Shown piece by piece: positions 54,995 to 64,000 of a DNA stretch of 64,000 nt. A program made the position numbers and the translations under genes. The notes under the pieces were generated by a model that saw only the letters and a program-made list of their open reading frames with translations, was not told the origin of the DNA and ran no database searches. Each line of letters starts with the position of its first letter. The stretch's first letter is position 1. This DNA comes from CAZNXJ01 sp964577115 (GTDB lineage: Bacteria > Planctomycetota > Planctomycetia > Pirellulales > Pirellulaceae), in NCBI GenBank assembly GCA_964577115.1, contig CAZNXJ010000025.1, forward strand, positions 1 through 64,000. Direction: 5' to 3'.

Positions 54995-56512
54995 ATGAGT
55001 GAATCGCCTTCCGATCTGTATACCAAGGTCTGCGCCCACGCGCGCGAAATTGCACTGCTCGAGTCGATCTCGGCGCTGCTGAACTGGGACGAGCGCACGC
55101 TATTGCCGCCGGCTGCCGGTGCGTATCGCGCCGAGCAAGTGACGCACGTGTCGAATCTGATCCACCGGCGGAAAACGGATCCGCAGTTCGGTGATTGGCT
55201 CGAGCAGCTAAGCGAGAGCGAATTGGCGGCCGACCCGCACTCGGACACCGGGGCCACGATCCGCGAGCTGCGGCGCGAATACATGAAGCAGTGCAAGATG
55301 CCCGAGCGGCTCGTCGCCGAGTTGGCTCGCGCTTCCGTACTCGGCCAGCAGGCGTGGGTGACGGCACGGCAAAACAATGACTACTCGGCCTTTCAGCCCC
55401 ATCTGGAAACGACGCTGCGGCTGAAGCGCGAGCAGGCCGATGCAATTGGCTACGAGCAGAGCCCCTATGACGTGCTGCTCGATGATTTTGAACCGGACGC
55501 GACGAGCAAGCAAATCGACGCGGTGCTCGAAGGCCTGCGCGAACAGCTCGTGCCTCTCGTGGCCTCGATTACCAGCTCTTCACGCCGCCCGAATCGCGAA
55601 ATTCTGCGACGTCACTTTCCTCAGGCGGCCCAGGAGAAGTTTGGCCGCGCGGCGGCGGAGAAAATTGGTTTCTCATTCGAGCGTGGACGGCTCGATGTCA
55701 CACATCACCCGTTCTGCTCGACGATGGGACCGCACGATGTGCGCATTACGACGCGCTACGACGAGCAGTTCTTTCCCACGGCCTTCTTCGGCATCCTGCA
55801 CGAAGCGGGGCATGGCATCTACGAACAGGGACTTCGCGAGGACCAGTTCGGGTTGCCGCCGGGTAGCTACCTGTCGCTGGGGGTACACGAATCGCAGTCG
55901 CGGATGTGGGAAAACTTCGTCGGCCGTAGTCGCTCGTTTTGGCAGCATTTCTTCCCGGCCGCACAGCAAGCCTTCCCTGAAGCGCTCGGCGACGTGAAAC
56001 TCGACGACTTCTACTTCGCCGTGAACGATGTTCAGCCATCGCTCATCCGTGTCGAAGCTGACGAGGCCACATACAATTTGCACATCATTATTCGGTTTCA
56101 GCTTGAACAGGCCCTGATCCGGGGCGACCTGGCTGTGACCGACCTGCCCGAAGCGTGGAATGCACGCTATCGTGAGTACCTCGGTATCACGCCGCCCAAT
56201 GACGCGGACGGCGTGCTACAGGACATTCATTGGAGTGCTGGACTGATCGGATACTTTCCCACGTATTCGCTCGGCAACTTGATGGCCGCGCAGTTATTCG
56301 AATGTGCCGACCGTGAGCTGGGTGGACTGGCCGACGCGTTTGCACGCGGCGAATTTGAAGGATTGCTCGAGTGGCTGCGCGACAAAGTGCACCGCGTCGG
56401 CCGCAGCTGGAATGCCGGTGAACTGATCGAGCAGATTACGGGCGAGCCGCTCTCGCACGAAGCCCTCGTCCGGCATCTGCGAAACAAGTTGGCGCCACTC
56501 TACGGTGTGTAG
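54995..56512 (+). CDS. M32 family metallocarboxypeptidase
   Basis: A 505-residue protein of normal M32 length. The N-terminal LLNWDERTLLPPAAGAYRAEQ is typical, HHPFCSTMGPHDVRITTRY precedes the active site, and the zinc motif is H269-E-A-G-H273 in GILHEAGHGIYEQGL, with the downstream Glu in LSLGVHESQSRMWEN. The family (carboxypeptidase Taq) removes C-terminal residues from peptides in the cytoplasm. ATG 54995 is used because the longer frame overlaps the lipoprotein gene. Confidence 0.93.
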   Translation: MSESPSDLYTKVCAHAREIALLESISALLNWDERTLLPPAAGAYRAEQVTHVSNLIHRRKTDPQFGDWLEQLSESELAADPHSDTGATIRELRREYMKQCKMPERLVAELARASVLGQQAWVTARQNNDYSAFQPHLETTLRLKREQADAIGYEQSPYDVLLDDFEPDATSKQIDAVLEGLREQLVPLVASITSSSRRPNREILRRHFPQAAQEKFGRAAAEKIGFSFERGRLDVTHHPFCSTMGPHDVRITTRYDEQFFPTAFFGILHEAGHGIYEQGLREDQFGLPPGSYLSLGVHESQSRMWENFVGRSRSFWQHFFPAAQQAFPEALGDVKLDDFYFAVNDVQPSLIRVEADEATYNLHIIIRFQLEQALIRGDLAVTDLPEAWNARYREYLGITPPNDADGVLQDIHWSAGLIGYFPTYSLGNLMAAQLFECADRELGGLADAFARGEFEGLLEWLRDKVHRVGRSWNAGELIEQITGEPLSHEALVRHLRNKLAPLYGV

Positions 56513-56613
56513 TTTGCGAGCAACCACGGAGAAGTGCGAGCGATAGATTTCCGGGCGCGGCCCGCTCGACGGTCGTTTTGTTTGAGCCGGCGCCTGGCTG
56601 TGGAGCATTGACG

Positions 56614-58134
56614 ATGACGATTCGCTTATACAACACGCTCACGAATCAACTTGACGAGTTCACGCCGCTACAGCCCGGCCGGGTGACCATGTATAGCTGC
56701 GGCCCAACCGTCTATGATTTCGCGCACATCGGGAACTTCCGTTCGTTTCTGTTCGCGGATCTCGTTCGGCGTTTCTTCGAGTTTGCGGGCTATGAAGTCC
56801 ACCAGGTGATGAACATCACCGACGTGGGCCATATGACCGAAGACCATCTGGCAGACGGCGGCGGGCTCGACAAGATGCAGGTCGCCGCCAAGAAGCTCAA
56901 GGAAGCCAAGAAGTCCGGCACGGTTGCCGCCGGAGAGATCGAGAATCCGGACGATCCGTACCAGGTAGCCGAATACTATACGCGCGCGTTTCTCGAGGAT
57001 GCTCGCCGCCTGGGCCTGAAGGTCGCATTTGAATATCCGGAGAACGTGCTGCATGCGACGCAGCACATCGAACAGATGCAGCGGCTCATTCAGCGGCTGA
57101 TCGACCAGGGCCATGCGTATGTGGCTGACGATGGTGTGGTGTATTACAGCGTCGAGTCGTTCCGGCAGTATGGGCGGCTGAGCGGGAATACGCTAGACAA
57201 TCTCCGCGAGGGATCTGGCGGGCGAGTGCTCGAAGAAGACCAGGCCAACAAGCGCCACCCATCCGACTTCATGCTTTGGAAGCCGGATCGCTCCCACATC
57301 ATGAAATGGGATTCGCCGTGGGGCGTTGGCTATCCCGGCTGGCATATCGAGTGCTCGGCAATGGCCATGGAACGATTGGGGCCGGTGATTGATATCCACA
57401 CGGGCGGCGAGGATCTAATTTTCCCGCACCACGAGTGCGAGATCGCGCAGTCGTGCGGAGCGACGGGCGAGAGCCATTTTGCTCGTTACTGGCTGCACGT
57501 GCGTTTCCTCCTCGTCGAAGGCGAGAAGATGTCGAAACGCACCGGCAATTTCTACACGGTCCGCGACGTGCTCGAAGGCAAAGTCACGGGGCGCCCGGTG
57601 CACCCCGCTGTGCTGCGCTACGAACTGATTCGATCGCATTACCGCACGAACATGAACTTCACAGCGAAGGGGCTGTCCGACTCGGCCGGCAGTGTCGCTC
57701 GGCTCAATCGTCTTCTCAAGCTGACTACCGAGCTGACTGGCGGTAAAGCCGCCGAAGTGGATCTCAGCCATCCGCTGCTCAAGGAATTCTACGACGCCTT
57801 GGCCGACGACCTGAACATCGCCGCTGCGCTCGCCGTCGTGTTGCCCTGGGCCGCGCGTCCGGTGAAGGATCCGCACGAGTCTCTGGCCATTCTGCGCGAA
57901 GTCAATAAGGTGCTCGGAGTCGTGCCGCTCGAGCCGACGAGCGAAACACGCGACGTGCTGTCGTTCGGCGAAGAGGTAAGCGAGGATGTGCTCGAAATCT
58001 GCCGCAAGATCGACGAAGCCCGCGCCAAGAAGGACTTCGCTACCGCCGATCGTTTGCGCCAGGAGCTGATCGACGCCGGCTACCAGGTCAAGACGACGAA
58101 AGAAGGCACGACCGTGCAGCAGCAGCTCGCGTGA
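56614..58134 (+). CDS. cysS: Cysteinyl-tRNA synthetase
   Basis: A 506-residue class I synthetase. CGPTVYDFAHIGNFRSFL holds the HIGH-type motif as HIGN and the first zinc Cys; WHIECSAMAM and GEDLIFPHHECEIAQS give the other zinc ligands and Cys-binding residues; KMSKRTGNF is the KMSKS motif. The C-terminal DALADDLNIAAALAVV helical domain is intact. It charges tRNA-Cys. An in-frame TTG at 56578 is unlikely. Confidence 0.96.
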   Translation: MTIRLYNTLTNQLDEFTPLQPGRVTMYSCGPTVYDFAHIGNFRSFLFADLVRRFFEFAGYEVHQVMNITDVGHMTEDHLADGGGLDKMQVAAKKLKEAKKSGTVAAGEIENPDDPYQVAEYYTRAFLEDARRLGLKVAFEYPENVLHATQHIEQMQRLIQRLIDQGHAYVADDGVVYYSVESFRQYGRLSGNTLDNLREGSGGRVLEEDQANKRHPSDFMLWKPDRSHIMKWDSPWGVGYPGWHIECSAMAMERLGPVIDIHTGGEDLIFPHHECEIAQSCGATGESHFARYWLHVRFLLVEGEKMSKRTGNFYTVRDVLEGKVTGRPVHPAVLRYELIRSHYRTNMNFTAKGLSDSAGSVARLNRLLKLTTELTGGKAAEVDLSHPLLKEFYDALADDLNIAAALAVVLPWAARPVKDPHESLAILREVNKVLGVVPLEPTSETRDVLSFGEEVSEDVLEICRKIDEARAKKDFATADRLRQELIDAGYQVKTTKEGTTVQQQLA

Positions 58135-58183
58135 ACGCCTCGCCGCGCACGATCGCCCTGAGAGGGACGAGGCGGGAAAGTAA

Positions 58184-59131
58184 CTATTCCTTCGCGGGCA
58201 TAAGCACGGCTTCGAGCCGCGCGATGTTCTCGTGCATGGCGCTAAAGTAGTCGCCGCCGCTGGTTGGCCGGTTGCCGAGCGTCTCGAACACGACCGGTTG
58301 CACCTGGAACTCGTCCGTTAGCCGTTGGCGTGTTGCCTCGTCCGGCTCGCCCTCCCACAGCATGACGCGTGCGGGGTGCCGCGCGTGTAGTTCGGCGAAC
58401 GCCTTCCATTGCTCGTCCGACGGCGCTTCACCGGGCTCCCAGTGCACGCTTTCGAGTGGCCACTGCATGTAGTCGGCGAAATAGTGGTAGACTGGGTGCG
58501 AGGTCAGGATGTTCAGATTTGGATGCAATTGCTTGATCGCGTCCAAGCGCGCGCGCAGTTCGTGAATATCCGAGGCGAGCTCGTCGCGGTTACGCTTGTA
58601 CATCTCCTGGTGCTGGGGCCAGCGGTCGACGAGTGCTTCGTAGATGGCGTCGGCCTGCACGTCGAGCATCCGCGGATCGAGCCATGTTTCGGAAACATAG
58701 CCCTCATGCGCATGCTCGCCCTCGGGCCCATGTTTATGCACCACGGCGTCTGGTAGCGTGATGTAGCGCTGCTCGGCCTCGGCGGACGTATTGATGATCC
58801 GCTCCTCCGGCAGCGTCATGTGGGCAACCCATTTCGCGTAGTCGGCTCCATTGATCAGGATGATATCGGCCGCTTGGAACCGGCGGACCTCCTCGGGTGA
58901 CGGAGTCCAGTATGCCGGATCCTTGCCCGGTGCGACGAGAAAATGAACGTCGGCCGTCTCGCCAGCGAGCCGCTGCGCGAGATATGCGAGTGGATAATTG
59001 ACGACGTAGATCTGCGGCCGGCCGCTCGATGTGTCGCCGCCGGCGAGTTGAGGCGTGTCCGACGGGCGGTTGCAGCCGGCCACAAGCACCATCCAACAAC
59101 ACAATCCGTAAACAAGTGCTGCTCGAGTCAT
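58184..59131 (-). CDS. Metal-binding lipoprotein, zinc/manganese ABC substrate-binding family
   Basis: A 315-residue protein with lipobox LVAGC in the signal WMVLVAGCNRP. The two-lobed cluster 9 (ZnuA-like) pattern is seen: IYVVNYPLAYLAQRLAGE, the His-containing VVHKHGPEGEHAHEGYV loop, ETWLDPRMLDVQADAIYEAL, ILTSHPVYHYFADYMQW (metal His) and VVFETLGNRPTSGGDYF. AAAAGGAA lies 11 bases before ATG 59131; ATG 59155 is an alternative. No ABC permease or ATPase is adjacent, so its transporter is elsewhere or its role differs. Confidence 0.88.
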   Translation of the reverse strand: MTRAALVYGLCCWMVLVAGCNRPSDTPQLAGGDTSSGRPQIYVVNYPLAYLAQRLAGETADVHFLVAPGKDPAYWTPSPEEVRRFQAADIILINGADYAKWVAHMTLPEERIINTSAEAEQRYITLPDAVVHKHGPEGEHAHEGYVSETWLDPRMLDVQADAIYEALVDRWPQHQEMYKRNRDELASDIHELRARLDAIKQLHPNLNILTSHPVYHYFADYMQWPLESVHWEPGEAPSDEQWKAFAELHARHPARVMLWEGEPDEATRQRLTDEFQVQPVVFETLGNRPTSGGDYFSAMHENIARLEAVLMPAKE

Positions 59132-59310
59132 CGCTTGCAGGGTTCCTTTTCGCATGGGCTCGCGCGGGACGGTTGACCGGCTTCGATTGTAGGCAATCTG
59201 CGCGAGGATTTCTTCGCAGCCGAGTAGCGTGGCGGCCAACAGTCCGCTGAATTGAGACGGCGCGCAGTCGTTCGCCGAGTGGCATATGGAGCTAGCTTCT
59301 CGGGATGGCA

Positions 59311-61125
59311 TTACATGCCGCGGAGCCGCGTTTGGAAATTCACGCGTTGTTCGTCGAGCAGTTCGACGTCGACGATTTTCCAGTGGCCGTCGCGTAGCGC
59401 GATTCGAAACAGGGCTTCGTATTGGTTTGTCCGAGCGTGAATGTGCCCCCAGTGCTCGACCGTACCTTCGACCGTCCACCGGCACTGGTAATCGAACTCG
59501 GGCGGATTTCCGGATTCGACCGGCATGAGCGTCGGCGCGCCGGACAGGATCTTCACGTCTTCGATTTCGGCGACCGCTCCGCCTTGTTCCTGCATTGCGA
59601 GCCCGCGCTGCACTTCGACGTACAGGTCTTGAAGCAAAGGACCGTCGACGGATCGAGCCAGGGCGTCATAGACGGCGCTTTCGCCATCAAAAGTGAACGC
59701 TTGATACATGTTGTTGTGAAGCGTCTGAAACACGCGATCGGCTTCGTCTTCGCTGATATTTGGCGCAGGACGAAAGGGATCGCGAATGGCGACTGTCGCG
59801 GTGGACCAACTGCATACCGCCACCAGCGCGAGTAGCGCGGCGATGGCGACGCGCAGGCCGCGGCGAACGCGCGCGGCCCAAAGGGTACCGGCCGCAATAG
59901 GGATGAGCACCAGGCAAATAACGGATAGCAGGGGCACCGCGACGACGGGTGGTGGTGGAAGATCCGCCGGCACCGGTTCGATCTCCGGAGGCTCCGGCTG
60001 CCCGGGGTTCTTCCAGTGGAACGTCTGGTCTTCGCCAAAGCGCGAAAACGCATGCGTCAGTGTGTCGTCGTAGGCGTAAATCACCGAGCGAACATTCCAG
60101 ATGTGCCGGTTGAATCGATCCCACTGGATGCGCACTTCCTGGGGCGGTTCGTCGAGTGGATAGCGGAGAATCAGGCCCGCGCGGGCACTGGCCATGCTGA
60201 CGCGCTGCTTGGGGGCGCGCTGAGCGAAATCGCGAAAGTCGACACCGTAGAAGTCGACGCGATCGAGCACTGGAGCGATGGTCTTCCCGTTAACTTGGAT
60301 CGGATTGCCCGACATGAAAAACGCCGCGATCTGCTCCGCCGCTTCGGGTTGTTCCTCAATTTCCAGAAATGCCTCATCCTTGCGCGGAATGAGCACGCTG
60401 GTTTCCAGCGTCATGAGCGGCGCGAGGATCTCGTGGCGCACTTCGTCGTTCTTGATGTAAATGAACGAGTACACCGAGCTGTAGCTGGTGATCCCCAGAG
60501 TTTCTTCACGGCGTTCCTTGAGCCATTCCTGCCATTCTTCCTCGGATGCATCCGGCGAGAGCGGCGGCTTGTCCCAGTTGAAACGTACCGTAATCGGTTC
60601 GCCGGGATTCAGCACCGCATAATACGGGCTTTCCGATCCTTCTTGTTTGACGCGGACGTTCATTTCCGCCGGAATGCCCGCCGACTCGTCGATCATCCGC
60701 TGCGAGATCGTGATGAACTCGAGCGGTTCGTCCACCGGGTACTCGAACCGATAGGCGTACGTGTAGTTCATCAATTCGCCCATCGGGATGCCTTCGGCGG
60801 GCATCTCAAAGCCGTCGATCCCGGCCGGCTCTCCTTCAAGCGCTTCTCCCGAAGCGTCACGAAGTGTGAAACGTTCGAGTAGGAATTGCGTATGCCGCTC
60901 GCGTGCTGTTTCGATGTCATCCGGCTCGAGAAAGTTGTTCTCGTTCGGCTGGATGTTTTGGAACAGAAACAGGTCCTCAACGAAAACATCGATCTGCACC
61001 GAGATCTTGTCGCGCTGGACGTAAACGGCCGCTTGCGTCACGGAAACAGGATGAGCGCCCAGGCCATCGGTGGCGGTCAGGACGGTAAGCAGCGTTGCCA
61101 ACAAGGTGGCGAGGATCCGAGCCAT
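59311..61125 (-). CDS. Exported two-TM protein of unknown function, HupE-like N-terminus
   Basis: A 604-residue protein with a signal peptide (MARILATLLATLLTVLTAT). The mature start GAHPVSVTQAAVYVQ followed by an Ig-like beta-rich region resembles the extracytoplasmic domain of HupE/UreJ-like metal-transport proteins. A Pro-rich linker (residues about 375-395) precedes two hydrophobic helices (about 395-415 and 425-440), then a 150-residue C-terminal domain (FDYQCRWTVEGTVEHWGH, RIALRDGHWKIVDVELLD). It is upstream of the metal-binding lipoprotein gene by 179 bases on the same strand, suggesting a shared metal-related role. Confidence 0.7.
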   Translation of the reverse strand: MARILATLLATLLTVLTATDGLGAHPVSVTQAAVYVQRDKISVQIDVFVEDLFLFQNIQPNENNFLEPDDIETARERHTQFLLERFTLRDASGEALEGEPAGIDGFEMPAEGIPMGELMNYTYAYRFEYPVDEPLEFITISQRMIDESAGIPAEMNVRVKQEGSESPYYAVLNPGEPITVRFNWDKPPLSPDASEEEWQEWLKERREETLGITSYSSVYSFIYIKNDEVRHEILAPLMTLETSVLIPRKDEAFLEIEEQPEAAEQIAAFFMSGNPIQVNGKTIAPVLDRVDFYGVDFRDFAQRAPKQRVSMASARAGLILRYPLDEPPQEVRIQWDRFNRHIWNVRSVIYAYDDTLTHAFSRFGEDQTFHWKNPGQPEPPEIEPVPADLPPPPVVAVPLLSVICLVLIPIAAGTLWAARVRRGLRVAIAALLALVAVCSWSTATVAIRDPFRPAPNISEDEADRVFQTLHNNMYQAFTFDGESAVYDALARSVDGPLLQDLYVEVQRGLAMQEQGGAVAEIEDVKILSGAPTLMPVESGNPPEFDYQCRWTVEGTVEHWGHIHARTNQYEALFRIALRDGHWKIVDVELLDEQRVNFQTRLRGM

Positions 61126-61378
61126 AACTTTGAACCGTGTGAGCGAGTGGGGATGCCGGCCCCGATGCTGGTGCCCGAAACGCGATGCGAAGGTGCTCGG
61201 CACAGGCCGCCACGAGTGATTCACGCCTGTCGGATGGCGAACGACAACTTGGCCGATCGAGCGATCCTGCGACGCGCCGAGCATCACCGCACGGGGAGCG
61301 ATCGGCGTCGCCGCAGCAGCGCCGCTACGCTTCACGATAGCCGTCCTCGAGATTCCGGATGCACGTTCGGGCGTGGCT

Positions 61379-63616
61379 CTACTTCTTCGCAACCCATTCG
61401 ACCAGTGCTTGCAGGGCTTTTTCGTCGGGCCCGGAGTAGCTCGTGACTTGATTCGCAGCGCCTGCGGCCGCGTAACATTTCCGAATCAGCTCGGGAGCCG
61501 TAGCGCCTTCGCCGGCGAGCCACAGCGGGCGTGGAGCACCAAGCGCGGCCAGACCGGGCAGGTCGCCATACTTCACGGCCCCTGGCCAAAGATTCGCATC
61601 CCAGATGTTCGTTATCTGCGCGAAACGGAAGCCTTCGGTGACGAGCGCCAACTTCTGAACCGCGTCGCCGGCCGGGAGACAGGCTGCCGCGGCCCAAGCC
61701 GCCGCCGCACCGCCGCGACCCACAAGGTGTATACGCTCAGGCTGGTAAGGATGGTTCTTGACGAACGAAATGAGCGATAGCAGGTCGTGCACGCGTTGTG
61801 CGAACAATGGATGATTGTAGCCCAGCGTGAACGCGGCGATTTCACGGTTGTTGTTGGGAACTTTACGATATTGATCAGGCGGCTCGCCACCGTCAACGAA
61901 TTCGCCGGTGTACAGCACATCGATGGAACCGATGGCCAGTTTGTTGTCGAGCAGCCACTGGATTGCGGGGATCGGCCGGCCGGCGGCATCGAACAGCGAT
62001 TGCTTGCCGCGCGGATCGACCCATAGCACGACCTCGCGATTCCAGTCGTTCGGCTGGAGGAAAAGTGCCGGCAGCTCCTCGGCATCGCGCGTGTTGCGCA
62101 CGATGCCGGTGAAATGCAGGTAATTGCCTTTATTCGTCTCGACGGTTGGTTCGTACGTCACCGTGCCATCCGGAGGTAACGGGCGGCCGACCATGATATC
62201 GATAGCCGCGGCAATCGTTTCCCGGAAGGACTCCCATTCGGCCTGGTTGTTCGGCTGCATGGCCGCGAACTGGCGCTGCCAGGCGCTGTCCAGGTTTCGC
62301 ATCAGCTGAACTTCGGCCTCGGCATCGCACGGCGGCTTGGGATGTTCATCCGTCCAGACCGTCAGCTCCTCGCGCGAGAGTGGCGTGAAATCCTGTTCTT
62401 CGATGGGCGACGTGTGGCCGAGGTTCAGGTGCCGATTGAAGAATTCGTACATCATCGCTCGGCTGACGAAATTGTAATTGTGCCCAAAATCGAAGTACTT
62501 GCCTTCGACGCGATCCGAGACCCCGAGCATGTCGTAGAGCTGCCTGAGCTCGGGAAGGCCCTTGGTTTCAATCTCCACCGTCCAGTCATTCGCGGCCGTC
62601 AGTCCGAGCGGCCGGGGAGCTGTCAGTGCGGCAAACTCGACGTTGCCCGTATCAATGCGGAGGTAGCAGGCGTTTTCGCACGTGCAGCCGCCCTGCATCG
62701 CGGTCGAAACCATGACGGCCGGGAAGGCGGCGGCGGGTCGATCATCGACGGCGGCGAGCAAAAACGTTTGCGTGCCCCCGCCACTGGCGCCTGTGACGCC
62801 GATTCGCGACGTGTCGACTTCGGGCAGCGACGTGATCCAGTCGAGAATGCGAATCGAGTTGAAAGTCTGAAGTCCGACGACGTTGATGAGCCGCAATTCG
62901 GCCTGCGCGCTGAAGATGCCCCAATGATCGGGCGACGTCATTTCGGGCCGCTGCTGGTTTAGCGTATGGGCGGCCATCTGTGTCAGCGGCGCGCTGTCGG
63001 CATAGCCGAGCATATCGTAATGGAAGACGAGGCAGCCCATCCGCGCGAGCTGAACACAGCGCGCCTGGAGCGGATAGCGGCCGCTGTTGGGGTATTTTTC
63101 CGCACCGCTTTGCAGCTCGGCCTGCATGGCCGACTCGCCGTGTTCAAAGAACCGACCATCCGCCCAGTGCCCGTGAGGGCAAAGGATCGCGGGTAGCTTC
63201 TGCTCGCCGCTCGCCTTCGGCCGGTAAAGGCTGCCGGTGACATATAGCCCCGGTGCGCTTTCGAAATACACCCGCGAAACCGTGTATTCTGGGCGGTCCA
63301 CGGTTCCGTGGATGACGGCCTTGATGGGCGTCGTCTCGGGGCTTGGCCAGAGCCCACTGGCGACCAGAATCCGCCGTCGTACGTATTCCGCACGCTTACG
63401 CCATGTCTCCGAATCGGCGGGCGGTGTGAAGGGGAAATAGCTGTTCAGGTGCCGCAGCTCGCCGAGCCGCTGGTCGTTGAGCTGCTGGCCCGCGCCGAGC
63501 GCTGAAAGCTCGTCGGCCCTCAGACTCGTTCGGCCGTTAAGCAGCGACGTGGCCAGGGCCGCAAGGCCCACGTGCTTCAGAGCGGTACGCCGGTTGATCG
63601 AAAGTTCTTCGAGCAT
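61379..63616 (-). CDS. Tandem alpha/beta-hydrolase, acetyl xylan esterase-like
   Basis: A 745-residue exported protein (signal INRRTALKHVGLAALATSLL, Tat-like). The first domain is an acetyl-xylan-esterase-type hydrolase: AILCPHGHWADGR, FHYDMLGYADS and the nucleophile elbow GASGGGTQ with Ser278, then FDFGHNYN with a possible catalytic His. The second domain (about 500-745) repeats the fold (LFLQPNDWNREVVLWVDPRG, HLVGRGGAAAAW) but has Gly635 where the nucleophile Ser would be, so it is probably inactive. It likely deacetylates polysaccharides outside the cytoplasm. The stop is 253 bases before the next gene. Confidence 0.88.
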   Translation of the reverse strand: MLEELSINRRTALKHVGLAALATSLLNGRTSLRADELSALGAGQQLNDQRLGELRHLNSYFPFTPPADSETWRKRAEYVRRRILVASGLWPSPETTPIKAVIHGTVDRPEYTVSRVYFESAPGLYVTGSLYRPKASGEQKLPAILCPHGHWADGRFFEHGESAMQAELQSGAEKYPNSGRYPLQARCVQLARMGCLVFHYDMLGYADSAPLTQMAAHTLNQQRPEMTSPDHWGIFSAQAELRLINVVGLQTFNSIRILDWITSLPEVDTSRIGVTGASGGGTQTFLLAAVDDRPAAAFPAVMVSTAMQGGCTCENACYLRIDTGNVEFAALTAPRPLGLTAANDWTVEIETKGLPELRQLYDMLGVSDRVEGKYFDFGHNYNFVSRAMMYEFFNRHLNLGHTSPIEEQDFTPLSREELTVWTDEHPKPPCDAEAEVQLMRNLDSAWQRQFAAMQPNNQAEWESFRETIAAAIDIMVGRPLPPDGTVTYEPTVETNKGNYLHFTGIVRNTRDAEELPALFLQPNDWNREVVLWVDPRGKQSLFDAAGRPIPAIQWLLDNKLAIGSIDVLYTGEFVDGGEPPDQYRKVPNNNREIAAFTLGYNHPLFAQRVHDLLSLISFVKNHPYQPERIHLVGRGGAAAAWAAAACLPAGDAVQKLALVTEGFRFAQITNIWDANLWPGAVKYGDLPGLAALGAPRPLWLAGEGATAPELIRKCYAAAGAANQVTSYSGPDEKALQALVEWVAKK

Positions 63617-63750
63617 GCGGGAAGGGCTCCGGGGAGAGCGAGCGGGGCGGGGGCCGAGGGGCGGCCGGAAAACGAAAACACGCCGCGAGCCTCTCGGCTG
63701 CGACGTGTCTTAGGGTACTCGGGCAGGATGGCCGCGGGCAACGCGCGGAG

Positions 63751-64000
63751 CTATTTTTTCAGGAGGTCTGGTCCCTTCCCGACCACCTTCTCGTATTTGC
63801 CATCGCTCGCTTTGACATATTTGGTGAAGCCGAGCCGCTCAAGCTTCTTATCGTCGCTCGAGCTCTTCGTCATCGCCCGGTCCGACCACCGGCCGGCGCC
63901 GATGTGCGGGGGAAGGTAGACGCGGCGCACCCGCTGTCCGGTTTCAGGGTGGGTTTCGAGCGGCGGATCGCTCATTCGCTGCTCGATCTCGAACCGTTCG
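63751..64000 (-). CDS. FmdB-like zinc-ribbon protein, 5' truncated by the window
   Basis: The last 82 codons of a protein whose start lies beyond position 64000. ERFEIEQRMSDPPLETHPETG followed by QRVRRVYLPP matches the middle of FmdB-type regulators, in which a zinc ribbon is followed by MSDPPLTxCPxCG. Here the second Cys pair is replaced by His and Thr (THPETG). The tail is Lys-rich (KKLERLGFTKYVKASDGKYEK). Annotated only as a partial gene. Confidence 0.7.
   Translation of the reverse strand, partial: ERFEIEQRMSDPPLETHPETGQRVRRVYLPPHIGAGRWSDRAMTKSSSDDKKLERLGFTKYVKASDGKYEKVVGKGPDLLKK

Noticed and set aside
54310..55377. 355-codon reverse frame
   Set aside because: Spans an intergenic region and the opposite strand of the small lipoprotein and M32 genes; no recognisable domains.

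Overview
The window looks like chromosomal DNA of a planctomycete (Pirellulales-like), probably a draft or metagenome-assembled contig: it is GC-rich and contains a run of exactly 100 N. The lineage call rests on gene content: a 1144-residue PVC-type CxxCH heme protein with beta-propeller and HEAT repeats, many secreted or Tat-exported sugar enzymes (ThuA, Gfo/Idh/MocA, lactonase, esterase), an SGNH hydrolase next to the heme protein, and a BshB1-type deacetylase. I saw no rRNA, tRNA, CRISPR array, prophage or complete insertion sequence.

Layout. 0-7.2 kb: a pRiA4b ORF-3-like protein, a Tat metallophosphoesterase, a DUF1653 protein and two large secreted carbohydrate-active proteins. 7.3-11.1 kb: a MarR regulator with a perfect operator palindrome on its own promoter plus a DUF1398 gene, a GT2/GT87 polyprenol-sugar pair, and a cupin. 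11.1-12.2 kb: a gene-free block of inverted and tandem repeats holding the N gap; a degenerate relative lies at 2.5-2.7 kb. 12.2-19.2 kb: a phosphatase-family protein, methyltransferase, luciferase-like oxidoreductase, AraC regulator with DUF417 membrane protein, a convergent iron-sulfur repair (RIC) protein with a strong terminator, 3-methyladenine glycosylase and a DUF488 protein. 19.3-30.3 kb: the most coherent block, a sugar or sugar-acid catabolic region. A GntR regulator is followed by an isomerase/epimerase, a Gfo/Idh/MocA dehydrogenase, an enolase-superfamily dehydratase, an amidohydrolase/lactonase and an SDR; a class III aminotransferase diverges from the regulator, with a second dehydrogenase and ThuA beyond it and a Tat beta-propeller lactonase at the far end.

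30.8-38 kb: a soluble four-PAS hybrid histidine kinase, aldo/keto reductase, GH15 glucoamylase/trehalase-like enzyme and a secreted beta-propeller-like protein. 38.2-45.8 kb: SGNH hydrolase with an altered catalytic block, the giant heme protein, and two tandem paralogous outer-membrane-type proteins behind a C-rich tract. 45.8-54.3 kb: sucD/sucC, a sigma-54 activator, an orphan NarL-type response regulator, xerC, a small conserved protein, a lipoprotein and a BshB1-like deacetylase. 54.7-64 kb: a small lipoprotein, M32 carboxypeptidase, cysS, an orphan metal-binding lipoprotein with an unusual two-TM partner, a tandem alpha/beta-hydrolase and the tail of an FmdB-like protein.

Together these genes suggest an aerobic heterotroph degrading complex polysaccharides outside the cytoplasm and channelling unusual sugars through non-phosphorylated oxidative routes. 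No single gene set is clearly an undescribed system. The best leads are the GntR catabolic cluster with its aminotransferase, the orphan metal-binding protein/two-TM operon, the MarR operator, and the dispersed intergenic repeat family. All functional calls are by eye from family motifs; no database search was run.
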